Source: Ecdyonurus torrentis
Taxonomy: Eukaryota > Arthropoda > Insecta > Ephemeroptera > Heptageniidae
NCBI GenBank assembly: GCA_949318235.1
Contig: CASGGR010000035.1
Coordinates: 372,001 to 436,000, forward strand
Length of the DNA: 64,000 nucleotides
Direction: 5' to 3'
The notes beneath the pieces were generated by a model, which did not search any database, was not told where the DNA came from, and worked only from the letters and a program-made list of their open reading frames with translations. Shown here piece after piece: positions 33,841 through 48,000 of this stretch. Every line of letters begins with the position of its first letter. Within the stretch, counting starts at the first letter, position 1. The position numbers and the translations under genes were made by a program.

Positions 33841-36800
33841 CTTTTATAGTTTTTGAGAAAAACGAGTTTTTAATCTGTAAACATAAGTCCATGTAATCAA
33901 GTAAATAAGGAATGATTCTTATGTGAAAAAATGCGCCGAATCCAATGGTGCTAAATAAAAAATTTTAACTTTTATAGTTTTTGAGAAAAACGAGTTTTTA
34001 ATCTGTAAACAAAAGTTCATGTAATCAAGTAAATTAGGAGTGATTCTTATGTGAAAAAATGCGCAGAATCCAATGGTGCTAGATAAAAAATTTTAACTCT
34101 TATAGTTTTTGAGATATTCGAGTTTTTAATCTGTAAACAAAAGTTCATGTAATCAAGTAAATAAGGAGTGATTCTTATGTGAAAAAATGTGCCGAAACCA
34201 ATGGTGCTAGAAAAAAAATTTTAACTTTTATAGTTTTTGAGAAAAACGAGTTTTTATCCTTCAAACAAAAGTTCATGTAATCAAGAAAAAAAGGAGTGAT
34301 TCTTATGTGAAAAAATGTGCCGAAACTAATTATGCTATTTAAAAAATTTCAACTCTTATAGTTTTTGAGATAATCGAGTTTTTAATCTGTAAACAAAAGT
34401 TCATGTAATCAAGTAAATAAGGAGTGATTCTTATGTGAAAAAATGTGCCGAAACCAATGGTGCTAGATAAAAAATTTTAACTCTTATAGTTTTTGAGATA
34501 TTCGCCTCTTTAATCTGTAAACATAAGTCCATGTAATCAAGTAAATAAGGAATGATTCTTATGTGAAAAAATGCGCCGAATCCAATGGTGCTAAATAAAA
34601 AATTTTAACTTTTATAGTTTTTGAGAAAAACGAGTTTTTATCCTTCAAACAAAAGTTCATGTAATCAAGAAAATAAGGAGTGATTCTTATGTGAAAAAAT
34701 GCGCCAAATCCAATGGTGCTAAATAAAAAATTTTAACTCTTAAAGTTTTTGAGATATTCGAGTTTTTAATCTGTAAACAAAAGTTCATGTAATCAAGTAA
34801 ATTAGGAGTGATTCTTATGTGAAAAAATGCGCAGAATCCAATGCTGCTATTTAAAAAATTTTAACTCTTATAGTTTTTGAGAAAAACGAGTTTTTATCCT
34901 TCAAACAAAAGTTCATGTAATCAAGAAAATAAGGAGTGATTCTTATGTGAAAAAATGTGCCGAAACCAATAATGCTATTTAAAAAATTTTAACTCTTATA
35001 GTTTTTGAGATAATCGAGTTTTTAATCTGTAAACAAAAGTTTATGTAATCAAGTAAATAAGGAGTGATTCTTATGTGAAAAAATGCGCAGAATCCAATGG
35101 TGCTAGATAAAAAATTTTAACTCTTATAGTTTTTGAGAAAAACGAGTTTTTATCCTTCAAACAAAAGTTCATGTAATCAAAAAAATAAGGAGTGATTCTT
35201 ATGTGAAAAAATGCGCCAAATCCAATTGTGCTAGTTAAAAAATTTTAACTTTTATAGTTTTTGAGAAAAACGAGTTTTTATCCTTCAAACAAAAGTTCAT
35301 GTAATCAAGTAAATTAGGAATGATTCTTATGTGAAAAAATGCGCAGATTCCAATGGTGCTATTTAAAAAATTTTAACTCTTATAGTTTGTAAGATATTCG
35401 AGTTTTTAATCTGTAAACAAAAGTTCATGTAATCAAGTAAATTAGTAGTGATTCTTATGTGAAAAAATGCGCAGAATCCAATGGTGCTATTTAAAAAATT
35501 TTAACTTTTATAGTTTTTGAGAAAAACGAGTTTTTATCCTTCAAACAAAAGTTCATGTAATCAAGAAAATAAGGAGTGATTCTTATGTGAAAAAATGTGC
35601 CGAAACCAATGGTGCTAAATAAAAAATTTTAACTTTTATAGTTTTTGAGAAAAACGAGTTTTTAAACAAAAGTTCATGTAATCAAGTAAATTAGGAGTGA
35701 TTCTTATGTGAAAAAATGCGCAGAATCCAATGGTGCTAGATAAAAAATTTTAACTCTTATAGTTTTTGAGATAATCGAGTTTTTAATCTGTAAACAAAAG
35801 TTCATGTAATCAAGTAAATAAGGAGTGATTCTTATGTGAAAAAATGCGCAGAATTAATTGCTGCTATTTAAAAAATTTTAACTCTTATAGTTTTTGAGAT
35901 AATCGACTTTTTAATCTGTAAACATAAGTCCATGTAATCAAGTAAATAAGGAATGATTCTTATGTGAAAAAATGCGCCGAATCCAATGGTGCTAAACAAA
36001 AAATTTTAACTTTTATAGTTTTTGAGAAAAACGAGTTTTAATCTGTAAACAAAAGTTCATGTAATCAAGTAAATTAGGAGTGATTCTTATGTGAAAAAAT
36101 GCGCAGAATCCAATGGTGCTAGATAAAAAATTTTAACTCTTATAGTTTTTGAGATATTCGAGTTTTTAATCTGTAAACAAAAGTTCATGTAATCAAGTAA
36201 ATAAGGAGTGATTCTTATGTGAAAAAATGTGCCGAAACCAATGGTGCTAGTTAAAAAATTTTAACTTTTATAGTTTTTGAGAAAAACGAGTTTTTATCCT
36301 TCAAACAAAAGTTCATGTAATCAAGTAAATTAGGAATGATTCTTATGTGAAAAAATGCGCAGATTCCAATGGTGCTATTTAAAAAATTTTAACTCTTATA
36401 GTTTGTAAGATATTCGAGTTTTTAATCTGTAAACAAAAGTTCATGTAATCAAGTAAATTAGTAGTGATTCTTATGTGAAAAAATGCGCAGAATCCAATGG
36501 TGCTATTTAAAAAATTTTAACTTTTATAGTTTTTGAGAAAAACGAGTTTTTATCCTTCAAACAAAAGTTCATGTAATCAAGAAAATAAGGAGTGATTCTT
36601 ATGTGAAAAAATGTGCCGAAACCAATGGTGCTAAATAAAAAATTTTAACTTTTATAGTTTTTGAGAAAAACGAGTTTTTAAACAAAAGTTCATGTAATCA
36701 AGTAAATTAGGAGTGATTCTTATGTGAAAAAATGCGCAGAATCCAATGCTGCTATTTAAAAAATTTTAACTCTTATAGTTTTTGAGAAAAACGAGTTTTT

Positions 36801-39800
36801 ATCCTTCAAACAAAAGTTCATGTAATCAAGAAAATAAGGAGTGATTCTTATGTGAAAAAATGTGCCGAAACCAATAATGCTATTTAAAAAATTTTAACTC
36901 TTATAGTTTTTGAGATAATCGAGTTTTTAATCTGTAAACAAAAGTTTATGTAATCAAGTAAATAAGGAGTGATTCTTATGTGAAAAAATGCGCAGAATCC
37001 AATGGTGCTAGATAAAAAATTTTAACTCTTATAGTTTTTGAGAAAAACGAGTTTTTATCCTTCAAACAAAAGTTCATGTAATCAAAAAAATAAGGAGTGA
37101 TTCTTATGTGAAAAAATGCGCCAAATCCAATTGTGCTAGTTAAAAAATTTTAACTTTTATAGTTTTTGAGAAAAACGAGTTTTTATCCTTCAAACAAAAG
37201 TTCATGTAATCAAGTAAATTAGGAATGATTCTTATGTGAAAAAATGCGCAGATTCCAATGGTGCTATTTAAAAAATTTTAACTCTTATAGTTTGTAAGAT
37301 ATTTGAGTTTTTAATCTGTAAACAAAAGTTCATGTAATCAAGTAAATTAGTAGTGATTCTTATGTGAAAAAATGCGCAGAATCCAATGGTGCTATTTAAA
37401 AAATTTTAACTTTTATAGTTTTTGAGAAAAACGAGTTTTTATCCTTCAAACAAAAGTTCATGTAATCAAGAAAATAAGGAGTGATTCTTATGTGAAAAAA
37501 TGTGCCGAAACCAATGGTGCTAAATAAAAAATTTTAACTTTTATAGTTTTTGAGAAAAACGAGTTTTTAAACAAAAGTTCATGTAATCAAGTAAATTAGG
37601 AGTGATTCTTATGTGAAAAAATGCGCAGAATCCAATGGTGCTAGATAAAAAATTTTAACTCTTATAGTTTTTGAGATAATCGAGTTTTTAATCTGTAAAC
37701 AAAAGTTCATGTAATCAAGTAAATAAGGAGTGATTCTTATGTGAAAAAATGCGCAGAATTTAATGCTGCTATTTAAAAAATTTTAACTCTTATAGTTTTT
37801 GAGATAATCGACTTTTTAATCTGTAAACATAAGTCCATGTAATCAAGTAAATAAGGAATGATTCTTTTGTGAAAAAATGCGCCGAATCCAATGGTGCTAA
37901 ATAAAAAATTTTAACTTTTATAGTTTTTGAGAAAAACGAGTTTTAATCTGTAAACAAAAGTTCATGTAATCAAGTAAATTAGGAGTGATTCTTATGTGAA
38001 AAAATGCGCAGAATCCAATGGTGCTAGATAAAAAATTTTAACTCTTATAGTTTTTGAGATATTCGAGTTTTTAATCTGTAAACAAAAGTTCATGTAATCA
38101 AGTAAATAAGGAGTGATTCTTATGTGAAAAAATGTGCCGAAACCAATGGTGCTAGAAAAAAAATTTTAACTCTTATAGTTTTTGAGATATTCGAGTTTTT
38201 ATCCTTCAAACAAAAATTCATGTAATCAAGTAAATGAGGAGTGATTCTTATGTGAAAAAATGCGCAGAATCCAATGCTGCTATTTAAAAAAATTTAACTC
38301 TTATAGTTTTTGAGATAATCGACTTTTTAATCTGTAAACATAAGTCCATGTAATCAAGTAAATAAGGAATGATTCTTATGTGAAAAAATGCGCCGAATCC
38401 AATGGTGCTAAATAAAAAATTTTAACTTTTATAGTTTTTGAGAAAAACGAGTTTTTAATCTGTAAACAAAAGTTCATGTAATCAAGTAAATTAGGAGTGA
38501 TTCTTATGTGAAAAAATGCGCAGAATCCAATGGTGCTAGATAAAAAATTTTAACTCTTATAGTATTTGAGATATTCGAGTTTTTAATCTGTAAACAAAAG
38601 TTCGTATAATCAAGTAAATTAGGAGTGATTCTTATGTGAAAAAATGTGCCGAAACCAATGGTGCTAAATAAAAAATTTTAACTTTTATAGTTTTTGAGAA
38701 AAACGAGTTTTTAAACAAAAGTTCATGTAATCAAGTAAATTAGGAGTGATTCTTATGTGAAAAAATGCGCAGAATCCAATGGTGCTAGATAAAAAATTTT
38801 AACTCTTATAGTTTTTGAGATAATCGAGTTTTTAATCTGTAAACAAAAGTTCATGTAATCAAGTAAATAAGGAGTGATTCTTATGTGAAAAAATGCGCAG
38901 AATTTAATGCTGCTATTTAAAAAATTTTAACTCTTATAGTTTTTGAGATAATCGACTTTTTAATCTGTAAACATAAGTCCATGTAATCAAGTAAATAAGG
39001 AATGATTCTTATGTGAAAAAATGCGCCGAATCCAATGGTGCTAAACAAAAAATTTTAACTTTTATAGTTTTTGAGAAAAACGAGTTTTAATCTGTAAACA
39101 AAAGTTCATGTAATCAAGTAAATTAGGAGTGATTCTTATGTGAAAAAATGCGCAGAATCCAATGGTGCTAGATAAAAAATTTTAACTCTTATAGTTTTTG
39201 AGATATTCGAGTTTTTAATCTGTAAACAAAAGTTCATGTAATCAAGTAAATAAGGAGTGATTCTTATGTGAAAAAATGTGCCGAAACCAATGGTGCTAGT
39301 TAAAAAATTTTAACTTTTATAGTTTTTGAGAAAAACGAGTTTTTATCCTTCAAACAAAAGTTCATGTAATCAAGTAAATTAGGAATGATTCTTATGTGAA
39401 AAAATGCGCAGATTCCAATGGTGCTATTTAAAAAATTTTAACTCTTATAGTTTGTAAGATATTCGAGTTTTTAATCTGTAAACAAAAGTTCATGTAATCA
39501 AGTAAATTAGTAGTGATTCTTATGTGAAAAAATGCGCAGAATCCAATGGTGCTATTTAAAAAATTTTAACTTTTATAGTTTTTGAGAAAAACGAGTTTTT
39601 ATCCTTCAAACAAAAGTTCATGTAATCAAGAAAATAAGGAGTGATTCTTATGTGAAAAAATGTGCCGAAACCAATGGTGCTAAATAAAAAATTTTAACTT
39701 TTATAGTTTTTGAGAAAAACGAGTTTTTAAACAAAAGTTCATGTAATCAAGTAAATTAGGAGTGATTCTTATGTGAAAAAATGCGCAGAATCCAATGCTG

Positions 39801-42800
39801 CTATTTAAAAAATTTTAACTCTTATAGTTTTTGAGAAAAACGAGTTTTTATCCTTCAAACAAAAGTTCATGTAATCAAGAAAATAAGGAGTGATTCTTAT
39901 GTGAAAAAATGTGCCGAAACCAATAATGCTATTTAAAAAATTTTAACTCTTATAGTTTTTGAGATAATCGAGTTTTTAATCTGTAAACAAAAGTTTATGT
40001 AATCAAGTAAATAAGGAGTGATTCTTATGTGAAAAAATGCGCAGAATCCAATGGTGCTAGATAAAAAATTTTAACTCTTATAGTTTTTGAGAAAAACGAG
40101 TTTTTATCCTTCAAACAAAAGTTCATGTAATCAAAAAAATAAGGAGTGATTCTTATGTGAAAAAATGCGCCAAATCCAATTGTGCTAGTTAAAAAATTTT
40201 AACTTTTATAGTTTTTGAGAAAAACGAGTTTTTATCCTTCAAACAAAAGTTCATGTAATCAAGTAAATTAGGAATGATTCTTATGTGAAAAAATGCGCAG
40301 ATTCCAATGGTGCTATTTAAAAAATTTTAACTCTTATAGTTTGTAAGATATTTGAGTTTTTAATCTGTAAACAAAAGTTCATGTAATCAAGTAAATTAGT
40401 AGTGATTCTTATGTGAAAAAATGCGCAGAATCCAATGGTGCTATTTAAAAAATTTTAACTTTTATAGTTTTTGAGAAAAACGAGTTTTTATCCTTCAAAC
40501 AAAAGTTCATGTAATCAAGAAAATAAGGAGTGATTCTTATGTGAAAAAATGTGCCGAAACCAATGGTGCTAAATAAAAAATTTTAACTTTTATAGTTTTT
40601 GAGAAAAACGAGTTTTTAAACAAAAGTTCATGTAATCAAGTAAATTAGGAGTGATTCTTATGTGAAAAAATGCGCAGAATCCAATGGTGCTAGATAAAAA
40701 ATTTTAACTCTTATAGTTTTTGAGATAATCGAGTTTTTAATCTGTAAACAAAAGTTCATGTAATCAAGTAAATAAGGAGTGATTCTTATGTGAAAAAATG
40801 CGCAGAATTTAATGCTGCTATTTAAAAAATTTTAACTCTTATAGTTTTTGAGATAATCGACTTTTTAATCTGTAAACATAAGTCCATGTAATCAAGTAAA
40901 TAAGGAATGATTCTTATGTGAAAAAATGCGCCGAATCCAATGGTGCTAAATAAAAAATTTTAACTTTTATAGTTTTTGAGAAAAACGAGTTTTAATCTGT
41001 AAACAAAAGTTCATGTAATCAAGTAAATTAGGAGTGATTCTTATGTGAAAAAATGCGCAGAATCCAATGGTGCTAGATAAAAAATTTTAACTCTTATAGT
41101 TTTTGAGATATTCGAGTTTTTAATCTGTAAACAAAAGTTCATGTAATCAAGTAAATAAGGAGTGATTCTTATGTGAAAAAATGTGCCGAAACCAATGGTG
41201 CTAGAAAAAAAATTTTAACTCTTATAGTTTTTGAGATATTCGAGTTTTTATCCTTCAAACAAAAATTCATGTAATCAAGTAAATGAGGAGTGATTCTTAT
41301 GTGAAAAAATGCGCAGAATCCAATGCTGCTATTTAAAAAAATTTAACTCTTATAGTTTTTGAGATAATCGACTTTTTAATCTGTAAACATAAGTCCATGT
41401 AATCAAGTAAATAAGGAATGATTCTTATGTGAAAAAATGCGCCGAATCCAATGGTGCTAAATAAAAAATTTTAACTTTTATAGTTTTTGAGAAAAACGAG
41501 TTTTTAATCTGTAAACAAAAGTTCATGTAATCAAGTAAATTAGGAGTGATTCTTATGTGAAAAAATGCGCAGAATCCAATGGTGCTAGATAAAAAATTTT
41601 AACTCTTATAGTATTTGAGATATTCGAGTTTTTAATCTGTAAACAAAAGTTCGTATAATCAAGTAAATTAGGAGTGATTCTTATGTGAAAAAATGCGCAG
41701 AATCCAATGCTGCTATTTAAAAAATTTTAACTCTTATAGTTTTTGAGAAAAACGAGTTTTTATCCTTCAAACAAAAGTTCATGTAATCAAGAAAATAAGG
41801 AATGATTTTTATGTGAAAAAATGTGCCGAAACCAATAATGCTATTTAAAAAATTTTAACTCTTATAGTTTTTGAGATAATCGAGTTTTTAATCTGTAAAC
41901 AAAAGTTTATGTAATCAAGTAAATAAGGAGTGATTCTTATGTGAAAAAATGCGCAGAATCCAATGGTGCTAGATAAAAAATTTTAACTCTTATAGTTTTT
42001 GAGATAATCGAGTTTTTAATCTGTAAACAAAAGTTCATGTAATCAAGTAAATAAGGAGTGATTCTTATGTGAAAAAATGTGCCGAAACCAATGGTGCTAG
42101 AAAAAAATTTTAACTTTTATAGTTTTTGAGAAAAACGAGTTTTTAATCTGTAAACATAAGTCCATGTAATCAAGTAAATAAGGAATGATTCTTATGTGAA
42201 AAAATGCGCCGAATCCAATGGTGCTAAATAAAAAATTTTAACTTTTATAGTTTTTGAGAAAAACGAGTTTTTAATCTGTAAACAAAAGTTCATGTAATCA
42301 AGTAAATTAGGAGTGATTCTTATGTGAAAAAATGCGCAGAATCCAATGGTGCTAGATAAAAAATTTTAACTCTTATAGTTTTTGAGATATTCGAGTTTTT
42401 AATCTGTAAACAAAAGTTCATGTAATCAAGTAAATAAGGAGTGATTCTTATGTGAAAAAATGTGCCGAAACCAATGGTGCTAGAAAAAAAATTTTAACTT
42501 TTATAGTTTTTGAGAAAAACGAGTTTTTATCCTTCAAACAAAAGTTCATGTAATCAAGAAAAAAAGGAGTGATTCTTATGTGAAAAAATGTGCCGAAACT
42601 AATTATGCTATTTAAAAAATTTCAACTCTTATAGTTTTTGAGATAATCGAGTTTTTAATCTGTAAACAAAAGTTCATGTAATCAAGTAAATAAGGAGTGA
42701 TTCTTATGTGAAAAAATGTGCCGAAACCAATGGTGCTAGATAAAAAATTTTAACTCTTATAGTTTTTGAGATATTCGCCTCTTTAATCTGTAAACATAAG

Positions 42801-45000
42801 TCCATGTAATCAAGTAAATAAGGAATGATTCTTATGTGAAAAAATGCGCCGAATCCAATGGTGCTAAATAAAAAATTTTAACTTTTATAGTTTTTGAGAA
42901 AAACGAGTTTTTATCCTTCAAACAAAAGTTCATGTAATCAAGAAAATAAGGAGTGATTCTTATGTGAAAAAATGCGCCAAATCCAATGGTGCTAAATAAA
43001 AAATTTTAACTCTTAAAGTTTTTGAGATATTCGAGTTTTTAATCTGTAAACAAAAGTTCATGTAATCAAGTAAATTAGGAGTGATTCTTATGTGAAAAAA
43101 TGCGCAGAATCCAATGCTGCTATTTAAAAAATTTTAACTCTTATAGTTTTTGAGAAAAACGAGTTTTTATCCTTCAAACAAAAGTTCATGTAATCAAGAA
43201 AATAAGGAGTGATTCTTATGTGAAAAAATGTGCCGAAACCAATAATGCTATTTAAAAAATTTTAACTCTTATAGTTTTTGAGATAATCGAGTTTTTAATC
43301 TGTAAACAAAAGTTTATGTAATCAAGTAAATAAGGAGTGATTCTTATGTGAAAAAATGCGCAGAATCCAATGGTGCTAGATAAAAAATTTTAACTCTTAT
43401 AGTTTTTGAGAAAAACGAGTTTTTATCCTTCAAACAAAAGTTCATGTAATCAAAAAAATAAGGAGTGATTCTTATGTGAAAAAATGCGCCAAATCCAATT
43501 GTGCTAGTTAAAAAATTTTAACTTTTATAGTTTTTGAGAAAAACGAGTTTTTATCCTTCAAACAAAAGTTCATGTAATCAAGTAAATTAGGAATGATTCT
43601 TATGTAAAAAAATGCGCAGATTCCAATGGTGCTATTTAAAAAATTTTAACTCTTATAGTTTGTAAGATATTCGAGTTTTTAATCTGTAAACAAAAGTTCA
43701 TGTAATCAAGTAAATTAGTAGTGATTCTTATGTGAAAAAATGCGCAGAATCCAATGGTGCTATTTAAAAAATTTTAACTTTTATAGTTTTTGAGAAAAAC
43801 GAGTTTTTATCCTTCAAACAAAAGTTCATGTAATCAAGAAAATAAGGAGTGATTCTTATGTGAAAAAATGTGCCGAAACCAATGGTGCTAAATAAAAAAT
43901 TTTAACTTTTATAGTTTTTGAGAAAAACGAGTTTTTAAACAAAAGTTCATGTAATCAAGTAAATTAGGAGTGATTCTTATGTGAAAAAATGCGCAGAATC
44001 CAATGGTGCTAGATAAAAAATTTTAACTCTTATAGTTTTTGAGATAATCGAGTTTTTAATCTGTAAACAAAAGTTCATGTAATCAAGTAAATAAGGAGTG
44101 ATTCTTATGTGAAAAAATGCGCAGAATTAATTGCTGCTATTTAAAAAATTTTAACTCTTATAGTTTTTGAGATAATCGACTTTTTAATCTGTAAACATAA
44201 GTCCATGTAATCAAGTAAATAAGGAATGATTCTTATGTGAAAAAATGCGCCGAATCCAATGGTGCTAAACAAAAAATTTTAACTTTTATAGTTTTTGAGA
44301 AAAACGAGTTTTAATCTGTAAACAAAAGTTCATGTAATCAAGTAAATTAGGAGTGATTCTTATGTGAAAAAATGCGCAGAATCCAATGGTGCTAGATAAA
44401 AAATTTTAACTCTTATAGTTTTTGAGATATTCGAGTTTTTAATCTGTAAACAAAAGTTCATGTAATCAAGTAAATAAGGAGTGATTCTTATGTGAAAAAA
44501 TGTGCCGAAACCAATGGTGCTAGTTAAAAAATTTTAACTTTTATAGTTTTTGAGAAAAACGAGTTTTTATCCTTCAAACAAAAGTTCATGTAATCAAGTA
44601 AATTAGGAATGATTCTTATGTGAAAAAATGCGCAGATTCCAATGGTGCTATTTAAAAAATTTTAACTCTTATAGTTTGTAAGATATTCGAGTTTTTAATC
44701 TGTAAACAAAAGTTCATGTAATCAAGTAAATTAGTAGTGATTCTTATGTGAAAAAATGCGCAGAATCCAATGGTGCTATTTAAAAAATTTTAACTTTTAT
44801 AGTTTTTGAGAAAAACGAGTTTTTATCCTTCAAACAAAAGTTCATGTAATCAAGAAAATAAGGAGTGATTCTTATGTGAAAAAATGTGCCGAAACCAATG
44901 GTGCTAAATAAAAAATTTTAACTTTTATAGTTTTTGAGAAAAACGAGTTTTTAAACAAAAGTTCATGTAATCAAGTAAATTAGGAGTGATTCTTATGTGA
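31460..45000 (+). repeat. 41/24/41-monomer nested higher-order repeat (offsets 5224 and 3049 bp)
   Basis: Copy A runs about 31.46-36.74, copy B 36.74-39.78 and copy C 39.78-45.0 kb. A-to-B offset is 5224 bp (32065/37289, 33337/38561); B-to-C is 3049 bp (38561/41610); A-to-C is 8273 bp (33527/41800, 34502/42775, 35851/44124, 36400/44673). Copy B is an internally deleted version of A lacking 2175 bp (17 monomers), with the join near 38.64 kb. Copies differ by single bases such as G at 35333 against A at 43606. Confidence 0.8.
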
Positions 45001-48000
45001 AAAAATGCGCAGAATCCAATGGTGCTAGATAAAAAATTTTAACTCTTATAGTTTTTGAGATAATCGAGTTTTTAATCTGTAAACAAAAGTTCATGTAATC
45101 AAGTAAATAAGGAGTGATTCTTATGTGAAAAAATGCGCAGAATTTAATGCTGCTATTTAAAAAATTTTAACTCTTATAGTTTTTGAGATAATCGACTTTT
45201 TAATCTGTAAACATAAGTCCATGTAATCAAGTAAATAAGGAATGATTCTTATGTGAAAAAATGCGCCGAATCCAATGGTGCTAAATAAAAAATTTAAACT
45301 TTTATAGTTTTTGAGAAAAACGAGTTTTAATCTGTAAACAAAAGTTCATGTAATCAAGTAAATTAGGAGTGATTCTTATGTGAAAAAATGCGCAGAATCC
45401 AATGGTGCTAGATAAAAAATTTTAACTCTTATAGTTTTTGAGATATTCGAGTTTTTAATCTGTAAACAAAAGTTCATGTAATCAAGTAAATAAGGAGTGA
45501 TTCTTATGTGAAAAAATGTGCCGAAACCAATGGTGCTAGAAAAAAAATTTTAACTCTTATAGTTTTTGAGATATTCGAGTTTTTATCCTTCAAACAAAAA
45601 TTCATGTAATCAAGTAAATGAGGAGTGATTCTTATGTGAAAAAATGCGCAGAATCCAATGCTGCTATTTAAAAAATTTTAACTCTTATAGTTTTTGAGAT
45701 AATCGACTTTTTAATCTGTAAACATAAGTCCATGTAATCAAGTAAATAAGGAATGATTCTTATGTGAAAAAATGCGCCGAATCCAATGGTGCTAAATAAA
45801 AAATTTTAACTTTTATAGTTTTTGAGAAAAACGAGTTTTTAATCTGTAAACAAAAGTTCATGTAATCAAGTAAATTAGGAGTGATTCTTATGTGAAAAAA
45901 TGCGCAGAATCCAATGGTGCTAGATAAAAAATTTTAACTCTTATAGTTTTTGAGATATTCGAGTTTTTAATCTGTAAACAAAAGTTCGTATAATCAAGTA
46001 AATTAGGAGTGATTCTTATGTGAAAAAATGCGCAGAATCCAATGCTGCTATTTAAAAAATTTTAACTCTTATAGTTTTTGAGAAAAACGAGTTTTTATCC
46101 TTCAAACAAAAGTTCATGTAATCAAGAAAATAAGGAATGATTTTTATGTGAAAAAATGTGCCGAAACCAATAATGCTATTTAAAAAATTTTAACTCTTAT
46201 AGTTTTTGAGATAATCGAGTTTTTAATCTGTAAACAAAAGTTTATGTAATCAAGTAAATAAGGAGTGATTCTTATGTGAAAAAATGCGCAGAATCCAATG
46301 GTGCTAGATAAAAAATTTTAACTCTTATAGTTTTTGAGATAATCGAGTTTTTAATCTGTAAACAAAAGTTCATGTAATCAAGTAAATAAGGAGTGATTCT
46401 TATGTGAAAAAATGTGCCGAAACCAATGGTGCTAGAAAAAAATTTTAACTTTTATAGTTTTTGAGAAAAACGAGTTTTTATCCTTCAAACAAAAGTTCAT
46501 GTAATCAAGAAAATAAGGAGTGATTCTTATGTAAAAAAATGTGCCGAAACCAATGGTGCTAAATAAAAAATTTTAACTCTTATAGTTTTTGAGATATTCG
46601 AGTTTTTAATCTGTAAACAAAAGTTCATGTAATCAAGTAAATTAGGAGTGATTCTTATGTGAAAAAATGCGCAGAATCCAATGGTGCTAGATAAAAAATT
46701 TTAACTCTTATAGTTTTTGAGATATTCGAGTTTTTAATCTGTAAACAAAAGTTCATGTAATCAAGTAAATAAGGAATGATTCTTATGTGAAAAAATGCGC
46801 CGAATCCAATGGTGCTAAATAAAAAATTTTAACTTTTATAGTTTTTGAGAAAAACGAGTTTTTATCCTTCAAACAAAAGTTCATGTAATCAAGAAAAAAA
46901 GGAGTGATTCTTATGTGAAAAAATGTGCCGAAACCAATTATGCTATTTAAAAAATTTCAACTCTTATAGTTTTTGAGATAATCGAGTTTTTAATCTGTAA
47001 ACAAAAGTTCATGTAATCAAGTAAATAAGGAGTGATTCTTATGTGAAAAAATGCGCAGAATCCAATGGTGCTAGATAAAAAATTTTAACTCTTATAGTTT
47101 TTGAGAAAAACGAGTTTTTATCCTTCAAACAAAAGTTCATGTAATCAAAAAAATAAGGAGTGATTCTTATGTGAAAAAATGCGCCAAATCCAATGGTGCT
47201 AGTTAAAAAATTTTAACTTTTATAGTTTTTGAGAAAAACGAGTTTTTAATCTGTAAACAAAAGTTCATGTAATCAAGTAAATTAGGAGTGATTCTTATGT
47301 GAAAAAATGCGCAGAATCCAATGGTGCTAGATAAAAAATTTTAACTCTTATAGTTTTTGAGATATTCGAGTTTTTAATCTGTAAACAAAAGTTCATGTAA
47401 TCAAGTAAATTAGGAGTGATTCTTATGTGAAAAAATGCGCAGAATCCAATGCTTCTATTTAAAAAATTTTAACTCTTATAGTTTTTGAGATAATCGACTT
47501 TTTAATCTGTAAACATAAGTCCATGTAATCAAGTAAATAAGGAATGATTCTTATGTGAAAAAATTCGCCGAATCCAATGGTGCTAAATAAAAAATTTTAA
47601 CTTTTATAGTTTTTGAGAAAAACGAGTTTTTAATCTGTAAACAAAAGTTCATGTAATCAAGTAAATTAGGAGTGATTCTTATGTGAAAAAATGCGCAGAA
47701 TCCAATGGTGCTAGATAAAAAATTTTAACTCTTATAGTTTTTGAGATATTCGAGTTTTTAATCTGTAAACAAAAGTTCATGTAATCAAGTAAATAAGGAG
47801 TGATTCTTATGTGAAAAAATGTGCCGAAACCAATGGTGCTAGAAAAAAAATTTTAACTCTTATAGTTTTTGAGATATTCGAGTTTTTATCCTTCAAACAA
47901 AAATTCATGTAATCAAGTAAATGAGGAGTGATTCTTATGTGAAAAAATGCGCAGAATCTAATGCTGCTATTTAAAAAATTTTAACTCTTATAGTTTTTGA

